Shown: positions 8,360 through 17,594, numbered from the stretch's first letter. The stretch is DNA of 35,581 bases from Oligoflexales bacterium (GCA_012840965.1 DUVQ01000040.1:1-35581); one strand, 5' to 3'. Notes: generated by a model from the letters alone, not told the origin. Numbers and translations: made by a program.

Positions 8360-9971
8360 TCAGCTTTCAGGCCCTCGTTTCAAAGGGATCAGCTTACTTC
8401 TCGTCGCCATATTTCTGTTTTCCGAAGGCTGGCTAGTTTGGCTGGCGGCCATTAATACAACTTCAGGCCAGGTTTTTTTGGGTTATCCCCACATCCCGAC
8501 TGATCATTACGCTTACAAGATGATGACCGAACAATCGCGGGAAGATGGGCGTTTTTTCACCGACAACATGTTTACAACCCAGGAGCAAGATGGGCGCTAT
8601 CTTATGTCTGGGCTTTCTGTGACGGGATGGATTGAGGCGTTGTTTCCAAGGGCGGTGCATGCTTGGATTTGGCATAGCCTGCGCCTGCTGGCCCTGGCTG
8701 GGTTTTGCGTTGTCTTGTTAAAACTTTGTCAAAGCCTGTTTGGTGGGCGGACGTTGGTCGCCTTGCTTGCCTTTGCCGCGCTGTTGTTTTCCCAGGGGAT
8801 TGACTGGTTGTGGCGTTTGTTCGTTTCAAAAGGTCTGATATTGATGCCAGGTGGGCAATGGCTGGAAAATCCATGGAACTTCAACTTGTTGTGGACTGGG
8901 ACCCTTGCTACCTGGGTATGGCCCGTGATGATCCTGACTGGGATGATAGTGTTGGAAATTCGCAAGCCACGTGAGGATTTGCTTCGCGGCTTGCTGCGAG
9001 GCATCGCTTTTGCTGTGCTTTTTAGTGTTCATCCATATACAGCCTTGTTTTATTTGGCCTTCACAGTTTTGATAATCGTTTTTGGGGGTGTTGGTGAAAG
9101 CCCTTGGAAGCAAACGATTATTGCAAGTCTAAAGGCGAATGTTGGGATTTTGGTGGGAGTGGCCCTCGTTGGGATTTATGCGTTGTGGGCCAGAGATGAC
9201 GCGGTGTATCGCCTTGGTTCCGATCAGGTCCGGCTGTGGCGCCTTTGGTATTGGCCGCATCTGTGGCCTGTTGTTTACGGTCCTCAACTGGTGTTTGCCG
9301 TATTTGGACTGTTGGTAGATTTTGGTAGGGGAGGGCGGGTTGTCAAATTGTGGCTTGCTGCCGCTTTGCTGATGTCGCTAAATCCAATGGTGACAGGTGC
9401 AAAATTTCAGTTTTTAGCGGTCATCCCCTTGATTTTGCTTGAGGTTGCAGGCGTTTCATATCTGTTGAGGCGATTTCCAAAGGCAAGGCTGCTTAAGATT
9501 GGGGTAGCATTGATTGCGGTTTTGTCGTTGAGCGGCTACGTTGAGGCGATGACCTCGGACCTAAGGGCGCCCGAAGTTGTAGACGCCAGCGAGGCAAGCC
9601 CTGACATGCTTAAGACCTTGGAATTTTTGAGAACTCAGCCTGAAGGTGGCGTTTTATGTCATCCAACTGATGGGGCTATAGTGCCTTGGAAGGCGCACAA
9701 GACGGTGTTTGTGGGCCAGTGGTTTCTAAGTACCAGATTTTATGAAAAAGTTGACCTGGTCAGCTGGTTTGTTCAAGGGCCCGCATCCGATGAAGCAAGG
9801 CTTGACTTTTTGGCTGCTGCCCACATCGCTTATGTGCTTGATAGTCCACGTCTTAGGTCCTTTGGAGCTATGCCCGAGATTGATGGATTAGTCGAGATAT
9901 TCCGGACAGATTCAGTAAGGTTATTGACAGTATCTAATTTTGATCGTAGTAAAAATCAGCAGACGGACTAA
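8352..9971 (+). CDS. Polytopic membrane protein, GT-C-like, function unknown
   Basis: Probably starts at GTG 8352, overlapping the end of the YjbQ gene. The frame stays open back to an ATG at 8262, but those extra codons lie inside the yjbQ gene and look spurious. The product (~539 residues) has about ten hydrophobic segments beginning with [21 protein letters not shown] long soluble loop with acidic residues ([20 protein letters not shown]) follows the first helix, as in GT-C glycosyltransferases, and the C-terminal ~130 residues are soluble. The arrangement suggests a lipid-linked sugar transferase or similar enzyme, but I recognise no diagnostic motif. It lies 15 bp before the lipoprotein gene, apparently in the same operon. 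Confidence 0.7.
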   Translation: MNNQLSGPRFKGISLLLVAIFLFSEGWLVWLAAINTTSGQVFLGYPHIPTDHYAYKMMTEQSREDGRFFTDNMFTTQEQDGRYLMSGLSVTGWIEALFPRAVHAWIWHSLRLLALAGFCVVLLKLCQSLFGGRTLVALLAFAALLFSQGIDWLWRLFVSKGLILMPGGQWLENPWNFNLLWTGTLATWVWPVMILTGMIVLEIRKPREDLLRGLLRGIAFAVLFSVHPYTALFYLAFTVLIIVFGGVGESPWKQTIIASLKANVGILVGVALVGIYALWARDDAVYRLGSDQVRLWRLWYWPHLWPVVYGPQLVFAVFGLLVDFGRGGRVVKLWLAAALLMSLNPMVTGAKFQFLAVIPLILLEVAGVSYLLRRFPKARLLKIGVALIAVLSLSGYVEAMTSDLRAPEVVDASEASPDMLKTLEFLRTQPEGGVLCHPTDGAIVPWKAHKTVFVGQWFLSTRFYEKVDLVSWFVQGPASDEARLDFLAAAHIAYVLDSPRLRSFGAMPEIDGLVEIFRTDSVRLLTVSNFDRSKNQQTD

Positions 9972-9986
9972 AACTGGGAGGGAAAG

Positions 9987-11696
9987 ATGCTCACGGTTAG
10001 ATGGGTTTTTTTCGGGGCATCGTGTTTGGCACTTGTAGGTATGCTTGCATGTTCCGAGCCTACTTTACAGGAAGCCAAAGATTACGATTATTTAACTCAG
10101 CCCATTGCAATTTTGAATACTGATTGGGGGGTTATTCCTTTGCCGAATGACTTTCTAAACCCAGTCAGGCAGTCAAAAACGGTGAATATTCCAGGTGTAC
10201 GCCCGCCACGCGAGGCACCAGAGGGCATGGCCCTGCCTATCGTTGACGCCGAGGCTGCCGCCCAAAAGGAATATCTGGGATATCCAGGCGTTGAGGACCC
10301 GCCCTTGACAAAGGCGCTGTTGGCTGGGATGAACAAGTTAAATGGTTTTATAACCAGTTTTGCACCAAATATTCCATTTAACCGCCCAGTTGACGCGGCT
10401 TCCATTGTGCCCTTTGATGGTGGTAACGCATCGGAAGCAAACATGTTTTTCATGGATATTACGGATGCGGAAAACCCCGTAGTGATACAGCCAAATAATT
10501 ATCTGCGTCTGTTCAACTGGGAGCAGGCCACCGAAATGCCATACAAGCTTTATCTGCGATTTCCGGCGGCCGGTTTCCTGCAACCACCCAAGGATTTTGA
10601 GCCTGGCCATACATACGCAGTCGTCATGACTGGATGGACCGACAATGGGGTAAAAGATTCAGAAGGCAACCCCTTTAAATCTGATGGCTCTTTCCTGGTT
10701 TTTGCCCAGGAGGACATCTTTCCTGAAACTGGGACTGCGTACATAGGGCCTGATGGAAGCTCCAGAAACAGCGTTGTGCCAGATCTAGCGATGGCCCAGC
10801 AGGCTGAAGGTGCCAGACAGTTGACCAATCAGGTGCTAAAGGTCTGGGAGGGGCTTGATGGTATTGCCTCTTCTGGTTGGACCCGCCAAGAGGTCATCGT
10901 TGCCTTTTCTTTCACTACCGCAACTAACCCAATGCCTAATTATTTTGATGCAGTAAAGGCGTTTTTTGGACAAGCTGCAGTTGTCCCGCAGCCGTCTGAT
11001 GCCATTGAAGGGACAGACGGCATTTCAAAGGCTAAGGCTGACTGTTCACCCAAGCTGACCTTCACCTTGGACAAGCCAGTGGCCCCAAAGACTGTCAACA
11101 ACAAAACAGTGCGCTTGTTTAAGGTTGATGGACAGCAATACACAGAGGTTGGGCTGATAGTCACCGCGAAAAACGATGAGGCCCTTTCAACTGTTGAGGC
11201 CACCCCAACAACCGCCCTTGAACCACAAACCCTTTATTTGGCTGCTGTAACCAATGGTATTCGCAGCCTTGATGGTTTGGCTGCGGCCACCGACCAGACA
11301 TATTTTGGCTTAACAAGAGCCGCGCTGAAGGCGGTTGATGGAGACGGTAACTGGTCTTTTACTGACACTCCTTTGGTAGCCCAAAACGATAAAGGCGAAT
11401 TGGTGTGGCAGTCTGCTCACTTGGATAGCCGTCTTGACACCTTGATCCTGAATGGTGCAACGCAAGATGCAGACGTCGATGATGACGCCTTGGCAAGCGC
11501 TGGGGAAACCTTGGTGAATGTACTGTCTTATCTTGAGGGGATGCGCAAAATCTACAAGCCTCACATTGACTGGCTGGTGCTGGGAAATGACGGTAAGCCA
11601 GGAATTCCAGGCCAAGAGGGCGTGGATAACGTTGTCGCCGAGCGTGAAGACCTAGTCCTGGTGTGGACATTTACCACAGGCGCCTGTGAGCAGTAG
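9987..11696 (+). CDS. Lipoprotein resembling the N-terminal part of bacterial virulence-factor lipases
   Basis: Starts at ATG 9987 after a good ribosome site (GGGAGGG). The first ~22 residues form a signal peptide ending in GMLAC, so lipidation at that Cys is likely. The mature part begins with a layout like the lipase N-terminal domain (PF12262 type): GVIPLPNDF, FNRPVD, then a domain with KLTFTLDKPVAPKTVNNKTV that reads like an Ig-like 'which value can it take' module. I find no G-x-S-x-G nucleophile elbow, so the hydrolase domain appears absent. The next gene encodes a FadL-type porin, the same pairing as VolA-FadL of Vibrio cholerae. A role in binding or presenting lipids at the cell surface is inference. 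Confidence 0.65.
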   Translation: MLTVRWVFFGASCLALVGMLACSEPTLQEAKDYDYLTQPIAILNTDWGVIPLPNDFLNPVRQSKTVNIPGVRPPREAPEGMALPIVDAEAAAQKEYLGYPGVEDPPLTKALLAGMNKLNGFITSFAPNIPFNRPVDAASIVPFDGGNASEANMFFMDITDAENPVVIQPNNYLRLFNWEQATEMPYKLYLRFPAAGFLQPPKDFEPGHTYAVVMTGWTDNGVKDSEGNPFKSDGSFLVFAQEDIFPETGTAYIGPDGSSRNSVVPDLAMAQQAEGARQLTNQVLKVWEGLDGIASSGWTRQEVIVAFSFTTATNPMPNYFDAVKAFFGQAAVVPQPSDAIEGTDGISKAKADCSPKLTFTLDKPVAPKTVNNKTVRLFKVDGQQYTEVGLIVTAKNDEALSTVEATPTTALEPQTLYLAAVTNGIRSLDGLAAATDQTYFGLTRAALKAVDGDGNWSFTDTPLVAQNDKGELVWQSAHLDSRLDTLILNGATQDADVDDDALASAGETLVNVLSYLEGMRKIYKPHIDWLVLGNDGKPGIPGQEGVDNVVAEREDLVLVWTFTTGACEQ

Positions 11697-11705
11697 GAGG
11701 TTGTC

Positions 11706-13010
11706 ATGAAGATTCGCAATGTTGCATTTGTTGCGGCTTTTGTAGGGTTGATGGCCTTTAGTCAGGCGGCGTTGGCTAGTGGCTTTTTCATTCAGGAGTT
11801 TTCAGCTGCCGGCCTTGGCCAGGGGATGGCACTTGTGGCCTCTGGCAGTCGTCCGGCTTCTCAGTATCAAAACGTGGCCAATCTTTCCTTTATGGAGGGG
11901 CTGTGGCTTGAAGCAACTGCCACCACCTACTTTTTTGATGGCGGTTTTGAAAACACAAGTGGGGACTTCACGTCGATTACTAATGCCCCACAAGTAGTGC
12001 CAACGTTTTTCGCATCCTATCGGATTAACGACTGGTTAGCGGTTGGTTTTGCAGAATTCACCGCTTTTGGGCTGTCTATGAGCTGGCCAAAGGACTGGGA
12101 AGGGCGTCATCTTTCATACAGTTCAGGTTTGCAGACTTTCACCTTGAATCCAAACATCAGTTTTGGGCCTTTTAAAGGGTTTGCCGTTGGTGTCGGTTTT
12201 AATGCGATGTATGGCGCAATTGACATCAAAAGGGGGTTGACTTTAGGCATGAATCCCCCTGGTGACACGGCTTCAAATTCAGTTCACCTGCACGCTTCTG
12301 CTTGGGGTTTTGGGGCAAATGTCGGGGTGATGTACCAGCCATCTGAACAAGCCCGCATAGGCCTTGCCTATCGTTCGGGCATCAAGATATCGACCAAAAC
12401 TGGCAAGATGGACTATGACGTCAACGAGGTTTTTTCAGCGCGTTTTCCAGACCAAACCTTTGAGGCGGACATTAATTTGCCTCACATCATAATGGCTGGT
12501 ATGCGTTACTGGCCGATTAAGGATCTTTCTCTTGAATTAGACCTTCAGTGGGTCCAGTGGTCTTCTTATGATGAGCTGAATTTCAAGATGTCCAAGGGGC
12601 TTGGTCTTGGCCCAGATGCCAGACAGATGACCCTGACGGAACGTAAGGATTATCACGATTCAATTCAACTACGTTTTGGGATCGAGTATAAGTTTTTGCG
12701 AGATATCATGGCGTTAAGGCTTGGTTTTGTTTGGGACCAAAATCCAGTTCCAGACAAGTCGGTTGATCCTATGCTGCCTGATAGTGACCGTTTAATGGGA
12801 GCAATTGGGCTTGGCGCCATCTACAAAGGTTTTGTTATCGACATTGGTTACATGCCGGTGTTTGGATTAAAGCGTAAAGTCACCTTGGAAAGCGGTGCGC
12901 CCATGGCTGGAACTTACAGCCTGATGGCCCACGATCTGTCTGTAACGCTTGGATATCATTGGGGCGGCCCAAAGAAGAAGGTTCAGGACTCCGAAGCGAT
13001 GCCCGAGTAA
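11706..13010 (+). CDS. FadL/OmpP1-family outer-membrane hydrophobic-compound transporter
   Basis: Preceded by AGGAGG and 9 bp after the lipoprotein gene. Residues 1-24 are a cleavable signal peptide ending ALASG. The mature N-terminus (GFFIQEFSAAGLGQGMAL) is the hallmark of the FadL family, in which an N-terminal hatch plugs a 14-strand barrel. Later features also fit: FGPFKGFAVGVGFNAMYG, QARIGLAYRSGIKI, ELDLQWVQWSSYDEL and a barrel-like C-terminus of alternating residues. Family members move long-chain fatty acids or aromatic hydrocarbons across the outer membrane; the substrate here is unknown. It is the last gene of the long + strand block that starts at murE. Confidence 0.88.
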   Translation: MKIRNVAFVAAFVGLMAFSQAALASGFFIQEFSAAGLGQGMALVASGSRPASQYQNVANLSFMEGLWLEATATTYFFDGGFENTSGDFTSITNAPQVVPTFFASYRINDWLAVGFAEFTAFGLSMSWPKDWEGRHLSYSSGLQTFTLNPNISFGPFKGFAVGVGFNAMYGAIDIKRGLTLGMNPPGDTASNSVHLHASAWGFGANVGVMYQPSEQARIGLAYRSGIKISTKTGKMDYDVNEVFSARFPDQTFEADINLPHIIMAGMRYWPIKDLSLELDLQWVQWSSYDELNFKMSKGLGLGPDARQMTLTERKDYHDSIQLRFGIEYKFLRDIMALRLGFVWDQNPVPDKSVDPMLPDSDRLMGAIGLGAIYKGFVIDIGYMPVFGLKRKVTLESGAPMAGTYSLMAHDLSVTLGYHWGGPKKKVQDSEAMPE

Positions 13011-13164
13011 TGATTCGGTTTCTTGGGATGGTTTCATGATCAATCCCAGACGTTTGGTTCGTTTTGTCCCAAAAATTTCTGGCTGCTGCTCGTAATTAAG
13101 ACAGTGATTGTGCGTTTTTCTTGTCGCGCCTTTATCGGCAGACAACTTTTTTGAGTTTTGGCCC

Positions 13165-13193
13165 TTGTGGAGTGGCTAGTTTGGCCTCATTAT
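13165..13193 (+). promoter_or_regulatory. Possible sigma-70-like promoter for pgk
   Basis: TTGTGG, 17-base spacer, CATTAT. It is a weak match (three of six and four of six bases) in the 248-bp gap between the FadL gene and pgk. Nothing else convincing is seen in that gap. Confidence 0.3.
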
Positions 13194-13258
13194 CATGGCC
13201 AGGGAATTGGCCCAGCTTACACAGGCTTTGACAAAGCTTTTTATCTAAGGAGCAAATA

Positions 13259-14509
13259 ATGGCAACAAAAACATTGGCAGACGTGAATGTCGCCGGTAAA
13301 ACAGTATTGATGAGAGTGGATTTCAACGTGCCTTTGAAAGGTGGTGAGATTACAAACGACCGCCGCATTGTTCAGGCTCTTCCAAGTATTCGTACAGTCA
13401 TTGAAAATGGTGGCAAACTTGTGTTGATGAGCCATCTCGGACGCCCATCAGGGGAAGGTTTTGAGGCTGATTATTCCATAGCACCGGCTGCGAAACGGTT
13501 GGGTGAACTTTTGGGCAAGCCTGTTGCAGTCGGTCCACAGACTGTCATTGGTCCCAAGGCTGTTGAACAAGTCGCAGCGATGAAACCAGGTGATGTTTTG
13601 TTGCTTGAAAACGTTCGTTTTGTGGCTGGTGAGACCATTGCTGATAAGGCGAAAAAGAATCCAGACAAGAAGCTGACCGAGCAACAGCAAAAGGAACTTG
13701 ACGATTTTGTGGCAGGTCTGGCCGAGCTAGGTGACCTGTATGTTAACGACGCCTTTGGTACTTGCCATCGAAAGCATGCCTCGATGTACGGCTTGCCCAA
13801 AGCGATTGTTGCAAAGGGTGGCCAGGCAGTGGCTGGCTTTTTGGTTGAAAAGGAGATTCGCTATCTTCATGAGGCAGTTTCTGAACCAAAACGTCCGTTT
13901 ATCGCCATTTTGGGTGGCGCAAAGGTCTCTGACAAGATTAAGCTGATTGCAAAACTGCTTGATCAGGTTGATGGAATCCTGATTGGTGGAGCCATGGCTT
14001 ACACCTTGTTGAAGGCTCAGGATGTCAAGATTGGAAACAGCCTGTGCGAAGAGGATCAGGTCGCGGAAATGAAGAGCCTGCTTGTCAGCGGTAAGATTAA
14101 GCTTCCAGTTGACCATGTTGTCACTGATGATTTTGCCAATGGAAAGCCAAAGGTCATAGAAGGGATTGATATCCCGGACGGATTCATGGGGATGGACATT
14201 GGGCCAGCCACAATCAAGGCTTACAGCGACGTGATTGCCAAGGCTGGAACAGTAGTGTGGAACGGCCCAATGGGGGTGTTCGAAAAGCCGGACTATGCAA
14301 ATGGCACCAAGTCGGTGGCCCAGGCACTGGCTGACGCGACTGCAAAGGGCACGGTCAGCGTCATCGGTGGCGGTGACTCGGCGGCTGCTGTAGAGCAGAT
14401 GGGGCTAGATGAGGCAATGACCCACATCTCCACTGGCGGTGGCGCAAGTCTTGAGTATTTGGAAGGAAAACCTATGCCTCCAATCGAGGTTTTGGACAAG
14501 AAGGGCTAA
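13259..14509 (+). CDS. pgk: Phosphoglycerate kinase
   Basis: Glycolytic enzyme interconverting 1,3-bisphosphoglycerate plus ADP and 3-phosphoglycerate plus ATP in the cytoplasm. A clear AAGGAG precedes the ATG. The 416 residues are slightly long for bacterial Pgk (about 390-400), owing to an insertion rich in Lys and Gln around residues 128-145. Motifs: LMRVDFNVPLKGG, LMSHLGRPSG, LLENVRF, VNDAFGTCHRKHASM, AILGGAKVSDKI, NGPMGVFE and the nucleotide-binding GGGDSAAA with STGGGASLEYLEGK. It stands alone, with no gap or tpi neighbour, and ends 12 bp from the convergent UbiU-UbiV-like gene. Confidence 0.97.
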   Translation: MATKTLADVNVAGKTVLMRVDFNVPLKGGEITNDRRIVQALPSIRTVIENGGKLVLMSHLGRPSGEGFEADYSIAPAAKRLGELLGKPVAVGPQTVIGPKAVEQVAAMKPGDVLLLENVRFVAGETIADKAKKNPDKKLTEQQQKELDDFVAGLAELGDLYVNDAFGTCHRKHASMYGLPKAIVAKGGQAVAGFLVEKEIRYLHEAVSEPKRPFIAILGGAKVSDKIKLIAKLLDQVDGILIGGAMAYTLLKAQDVKIGNSLCEEDQVAEMKSLLVSGKIKLPVDHVVTDDFANGKPKVIEGIDIPDGFMGMDIGPATIKAYSDVIAKAGTVVWNGPMGVFEKPDYANGTKSVAQALADATAKGTVSVIGGGDSAAAVEQMGLDEAMTHISTGGGASLEYLEGKPMPPIEVLDKKG

Positions 14510-14521
14510 CGTCCCTCATCG

Positions 14522-16681
14522 TCACAAAATCTGCAACTTGTGATGCTCTATCACCCTATCAATCTGCGCAGGAATTTCACCAATAGGCCTATTACTCGAA
14601 AATAATGCATTGTTCACCAAGTAAAATGGAGTGTCGTCGCCAGCCATCTTTATCTCAATATCTTGGCCAAGGCATGGTCTGCTGCAGGTTTCGGGCACTA
14701 TATACAAATGTTTCTGTTTTGCTTGCCTAGAAAGATAGGAACAAGCACGACCTGAAGCCAGCATCGTAGGGCCAACGTGTAGCGTAAGCTTGTTGATAAC
14801 AGTGGAATTCCAGATCGGCCAGACATTTGGAATAGAGATCTCAGCACGATTAATGGACAGCATCTTTGCCAATTCTTCGAGATGTAAAATAGCTGGTGCA
14901 AAAGCAATTGAGTGCTGATCAATCTTGGCGCCAGGTCTAATCAACCTAGGGTCATCTCGCATCTTCACAAGGAGCCTGCCAATCGAAATGATCGCATCGG
15001 GCCCCAACATTTTGCGCAGGCCAAACAAAGTTCCCATATCGTTTGCGATAAATTCGATTTGAGAGTTGGCATTAAAAGAGGCGAGCTCACTTACCAGCTG
15101 CTGTACTCGGTCGTGCTGTTTAATTCCATACAGAGGCGGCAATACAAAAATAAGCCGTTTATCTTTAAGCACTTCCAACCACGAACGCAGTTGAGTTTTT
15201 GTCGGAAGCAAGTGGGTACACGTTTCGTGACCAATGGCCACACCGTCGTACTCTGGCGGCGGCTCAGATGGTTTTTCATATGGGAGAGCCAGCCAGAACC
15301 TGTCTACATTCTGCCAATTTGATGGGATTGGCGGCTTTGGGCTCTCGATGACTTTTGGTGGAATAGTCCAGACTTTTTCCAAATCCTGGGGGTAGTAACA
15401 AATTTCGGGTTTGCAAACTAATTCGGGATGTTGCGTTATTAACGTCTGCACATCTTCAATCGAGTCTAGCTGTCTATCAAGGATGTCGCTAGCAGCTTGG
15501 ACAAACGGCGCTATCTGCTTTCCACTCATCCTACGCCCAACGATTTTGAATGTCTTGACTCTAGGATATCTGCTTAGGGCGGCAATTGCACACAGGCCAC
15601 ATGATTCCATTTTGTTACGATCATCTATGGTGAATTCAGAATCTTTTGAATACCACCTTTGATGGCACAAAGCGTAGCTTCCCAATTTGTCAGCTTCTTC
15701 AGCAGGGAACTCGTGTTCAGAACGACAGTAGGCATTTATGAACCGGCAACGCTCTCGTGCTATGAATATCTCGATGTCGGGGCCTTCGCCTTGAGCCAGT
15801 TCTGCTATTTCACTCAGCAACATCGGTCTGGGTAAAACTACATCGTTGGTTCCAATTTCTTTTAAAAACTCCATCCCAGAAGGGGTTGAAATGTTCATCA
15901 GGACGCTTGTCGCAACCTTCAGATTTGGCCATGTTTTTCGAACAAAGGATATCAAATTGAGGTCTGACAGGATTATCCCATCAACACCAGCATCAACAAG
16001 TCTTGTTATGCCTTCAATGACTTGATCCTCAATACCATTGGGGTAAAGGGAATTCATTGTGAGCATGATTTTACGCCCATATTCGTGCGCAACTTCGATG
16101 AAACGCTCAAAATCAACTATCGTAACACTAGCATTTTCTGATGATCGGCAGTTTTCAGGGTTCCATCCAGGGGCAGAATTTCGCAAATCGTCAAAACGGA
16201 TTCCAGCGTAAAAGACATCAGCACCTGCCTTACTCAGAAGCCCTATGTCTACGATATTTCTTAGAGGAACCATGAGTCTTCGATCTGTCCTAGCTGGGGG
16301 TACGTCAGCTGGTCGAATCGGTGTATCTCGCACATGTACGGGAAATCGCAGTTCTTGGATAGCGTTAATCCAGGTTTGGCTAAGCGAGTTTTCACGAGCC
16401 ACAATTTTTTGACAGACAGCATCAAGCAAAGGGTTAGCTTCAGGAACATATTGACTAGTACCGACCATGAGTTTTGAGAATCTGCGGTAGGCAGGCTCCT
16501 TGTCGTCACGGGCCATAAGCCAAATTGAAACTGATGCAGTTTCACCCTGAAACAACATCAAGAGTCGGTCAGATTCAACAACATCGACTAACTTAAAGCC
16601 ATAAAGGTCATCAGACGAGTAGACAAGGTCATCCAACAAAAACAAGACGCCTCGCAAAAATCTGCTACTCTTCTTTGCCAT
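14522..16681 (-). CDS. U32-family protein: apparent UbiU-UbiV-like fusion
   Basis: 719 residues. Residues ~135-410 are a U32 domain closest in pattern to UbiU: KAGADVFYAGI, GVDGIILSDL, VVLPRPMLLSEIAELA, Cys312-x6-Cys319, Cys339, Cys361 and KIVGRRMSGKQ. Residues ~465-715 resemble UbiV: GHETCTHLLPTKTQLRSWLE (Cys488), IEFIANDMG, then Cys647-x18-Cys666-x3-Cys670. In Escherichia coli, UbiU and UbiV are separate [4Fe-4S] proteins that act together with UbiT in oxygen-independent ubiquinone hydroxylation. Here each half keeps four well-placed Cys, so two clusters in one chain are plausible. Residues 1-130 form an additional domain that I do not recognise. Other U32 roles (RNA hydroxylation, peptidase-like) cannot be excluded. 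It is a single gene, convergent with pgk. Confidence 0.75.
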   Translation of the reverse strand: MAKKSSRFLRGVLFLLDDLVYSSDDLYGFKLVDVVESDRLLMLFQGETASVSIWLMARDDKEPAYRRFSKLMVGTSQYVPEANPLLDAVCQKIVARENSLSQTWINAIQELRFPVHVRDTPIRPADVPPARTDRRLMVPLRNIVDIGLLSKAGADVFYAGIRFDDLRNSAPGWNPENCRSSENASVTIVDFERFIEVAHEYGRKIMLTMNSLYPNGIEDQVIEGITRLVDAGVDGIILSDLNLISFVRKTWPNLKVATSVLMNISTPSGMEFLKEIGTNDVVLPRPMLLSEIAELAQGEGPDIEIFIARERCRFINAYCRSEHEFPAEEADKLGSYALCHQRWYSKDSEFTIDDRNKMESCGLCAIAALSRYPRVKTFKIVGRRMSGKQIAPFVQAASDILDRQLDSIEDVQTLITQHPELVCKPEICYYPQDLEKVWTIPPKVIESPKPPIPSNWQNVDRFWLALPYEKPSEPPPEYDGVAIGHETCTHLLPTKTQLRSWLEVLKDKRLIFVLPPLYGIKQHDRVQQLVSELASFNANSQIEFIANDMGTLFGLRKMLGPDAIISIGRLLVKMRDDPRLIRPGAKIDQHSIAFAPAILHLEELAKMLSINRAEISIPNVWPIWNSTVINKLTLHVGPTMLASGRACSYLSRQAKQKHLYIVPETCSRPCLGQDIEIKMAGDDTPFYLVNNALFSSNRPIGEIPAQIDRVIEHHKLQIL

Positions 16682-16714
16682 CTAAAGCCCCGAACGGCCA
16701 CGTTAGCCGGTGTG

Positions 16715-16743
16715 AGTATCTATACTGGGCGGCTGCTTTGCAA
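16715..16743 (-). promoter_or_regulatory. Possible promoter of the UbiU-UbiV-like gene
   Basis: Read on the - strand: TTGCAA, 17-base spacer, GATACT, ending about 33 bases before the ATG at 16681. The -10 variant GATAC- recurs at other candidate promoters in this window. Confidence 0.35.
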
Positions 16744-16832
16744 GTATCACAGCGCTTTTTACTAGGCGTCTTCGTAATTTCCTCGAATTCAGTGGGAGTC
16801 AATTATTATTCAATGATTGGACCAGCTCAATT

Positions 16833-16851
16833 GTGTCAACAGTGTTGACAC
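16833..16851. promoter_or_regulatory. Perfect 19-bp palindrome, operator-like
   Basis: GTGTCAACAGTGTTGACAC: two perfect 9-base arms around one central G, in the ~295-bp divergent gap between the UbiU-UbiV-like gene and engB. The right arm contains TTGACA (16845-16850), a consensus -35 box for the engB direction, with TACAGC 17 bases further on as a weak -10. A dimeric regulator bound here would block that promoter. The regulator is not identifiable from the window, and it is not an FNR-type site (TTGAT-N4-ATCAA). Confidence 0.6.
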
Positions 16852-16976
16852 TTTTTGATTGTCTTTGTACAGCTCATAAAACTGCTTCGTTCTATAAAGC
16901 CTAGGGCGGTTGCCCAGGAGTGATAATCCCTTGCCATTCTGCGCGAGTGAGGGCAGGATGTGGGCGGGAGGTTTCG

Positions 16977-17594
16977 ATGCTTAGACGACCTTTTGTTAGT
17001 TGGATTGGGGCGGCTACTAGCTTGAATAGGGTGCCTGAGGGGAGTGTGCCCGAGGTGGCGTTTTTGGGGCGCTCCAATGTTGGTAAGTCTAGTCTTATTA
17101 ATGCCTTAGCTGGTTCTGCAGTGGCTCGGGTTAGTAGTTCTCCTGGTAGGACCAGGGCCATCCACTTTATGGACGTGGCTTTTGATGGTGCGAAAAATCC
17201 GGTGGAGCTTCGATTGGTGGACCTGCCTGGATATGGTTATGCAAAAGTCTCTAGGGCCGAAGCCAATGAGTGGCCAAAGTTTATAAATCCCTATTTGACC
17301 GACCGTCCGCAACTGGTTTTGGCTTTGGTGTTGGTGGATTCTGGTATTGGGCCGCAACCTAAGGATGTTCAGATGATCGATTGGTTGAAAAACGTTCAAC
17401 GATCTGTACAAACGCCTTTGAACTTTATGGTTGTTGCCACAAAGGCTGATCGACGCAGTAGTAAGGTGCTTTCAGCTTCTTTAAGCCAGATGAAAGAGGT
17501 CTTTGGGGTCCAACCGATGCCGGTTTCGGCGAAGACTGGTGCACAGATCCCGGAGCTGTGGTTCAAGATTCGTAGGGCGTGTGGGGTTAAATAG
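16977..17594 (+). CDS. engB: Ribosome biogenesis GTPase EngB/YsxC
   Basis: Small GTPase needed for large ribosomal subunit assembly. I chose the ATG at 16977, preceded by GGGAGG five bases upstream; the frame is open to a GTG at 16920, but that gives a 19-residue extension and poorer spacing. The 205 residues contain all GTPase motifs: G1 GRSNVGKS (31-38), G2 GRTRAIHF, G3 DLPGYGYAKVS, G4 TKAD and G5 SAKTG. The DLPGYGYA form of G3 is specific to the EngB family. It is convergent with murB, with only 6 bp between stops. Confidence 0.95.
   Translation: MLRRPFVSWIGAATSLNRVPEGSVPEVAFLGRSNVGKSSLINALAGSAVARVSSSPGRTRAIHFMDVAFDGAKNPVELRLVDLPGYGYAKVSRAEANEWPKFINPYLTDRPQLVLALVLVDSGIGPQPKDVQMIDWLKNVQRSVQTPLNFMVVATKADRRSSKVLSASLSQMKEVFGVQPMPVSAKTGAQIPELWFKIRRACGVK

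Noticed and set aside
13024-13048. Stem TGGGAT/ATCCCA after the FadL gene as a terminator
   Set aside because: Only 6 bp with a 13-base loop and no adjacent U-run.
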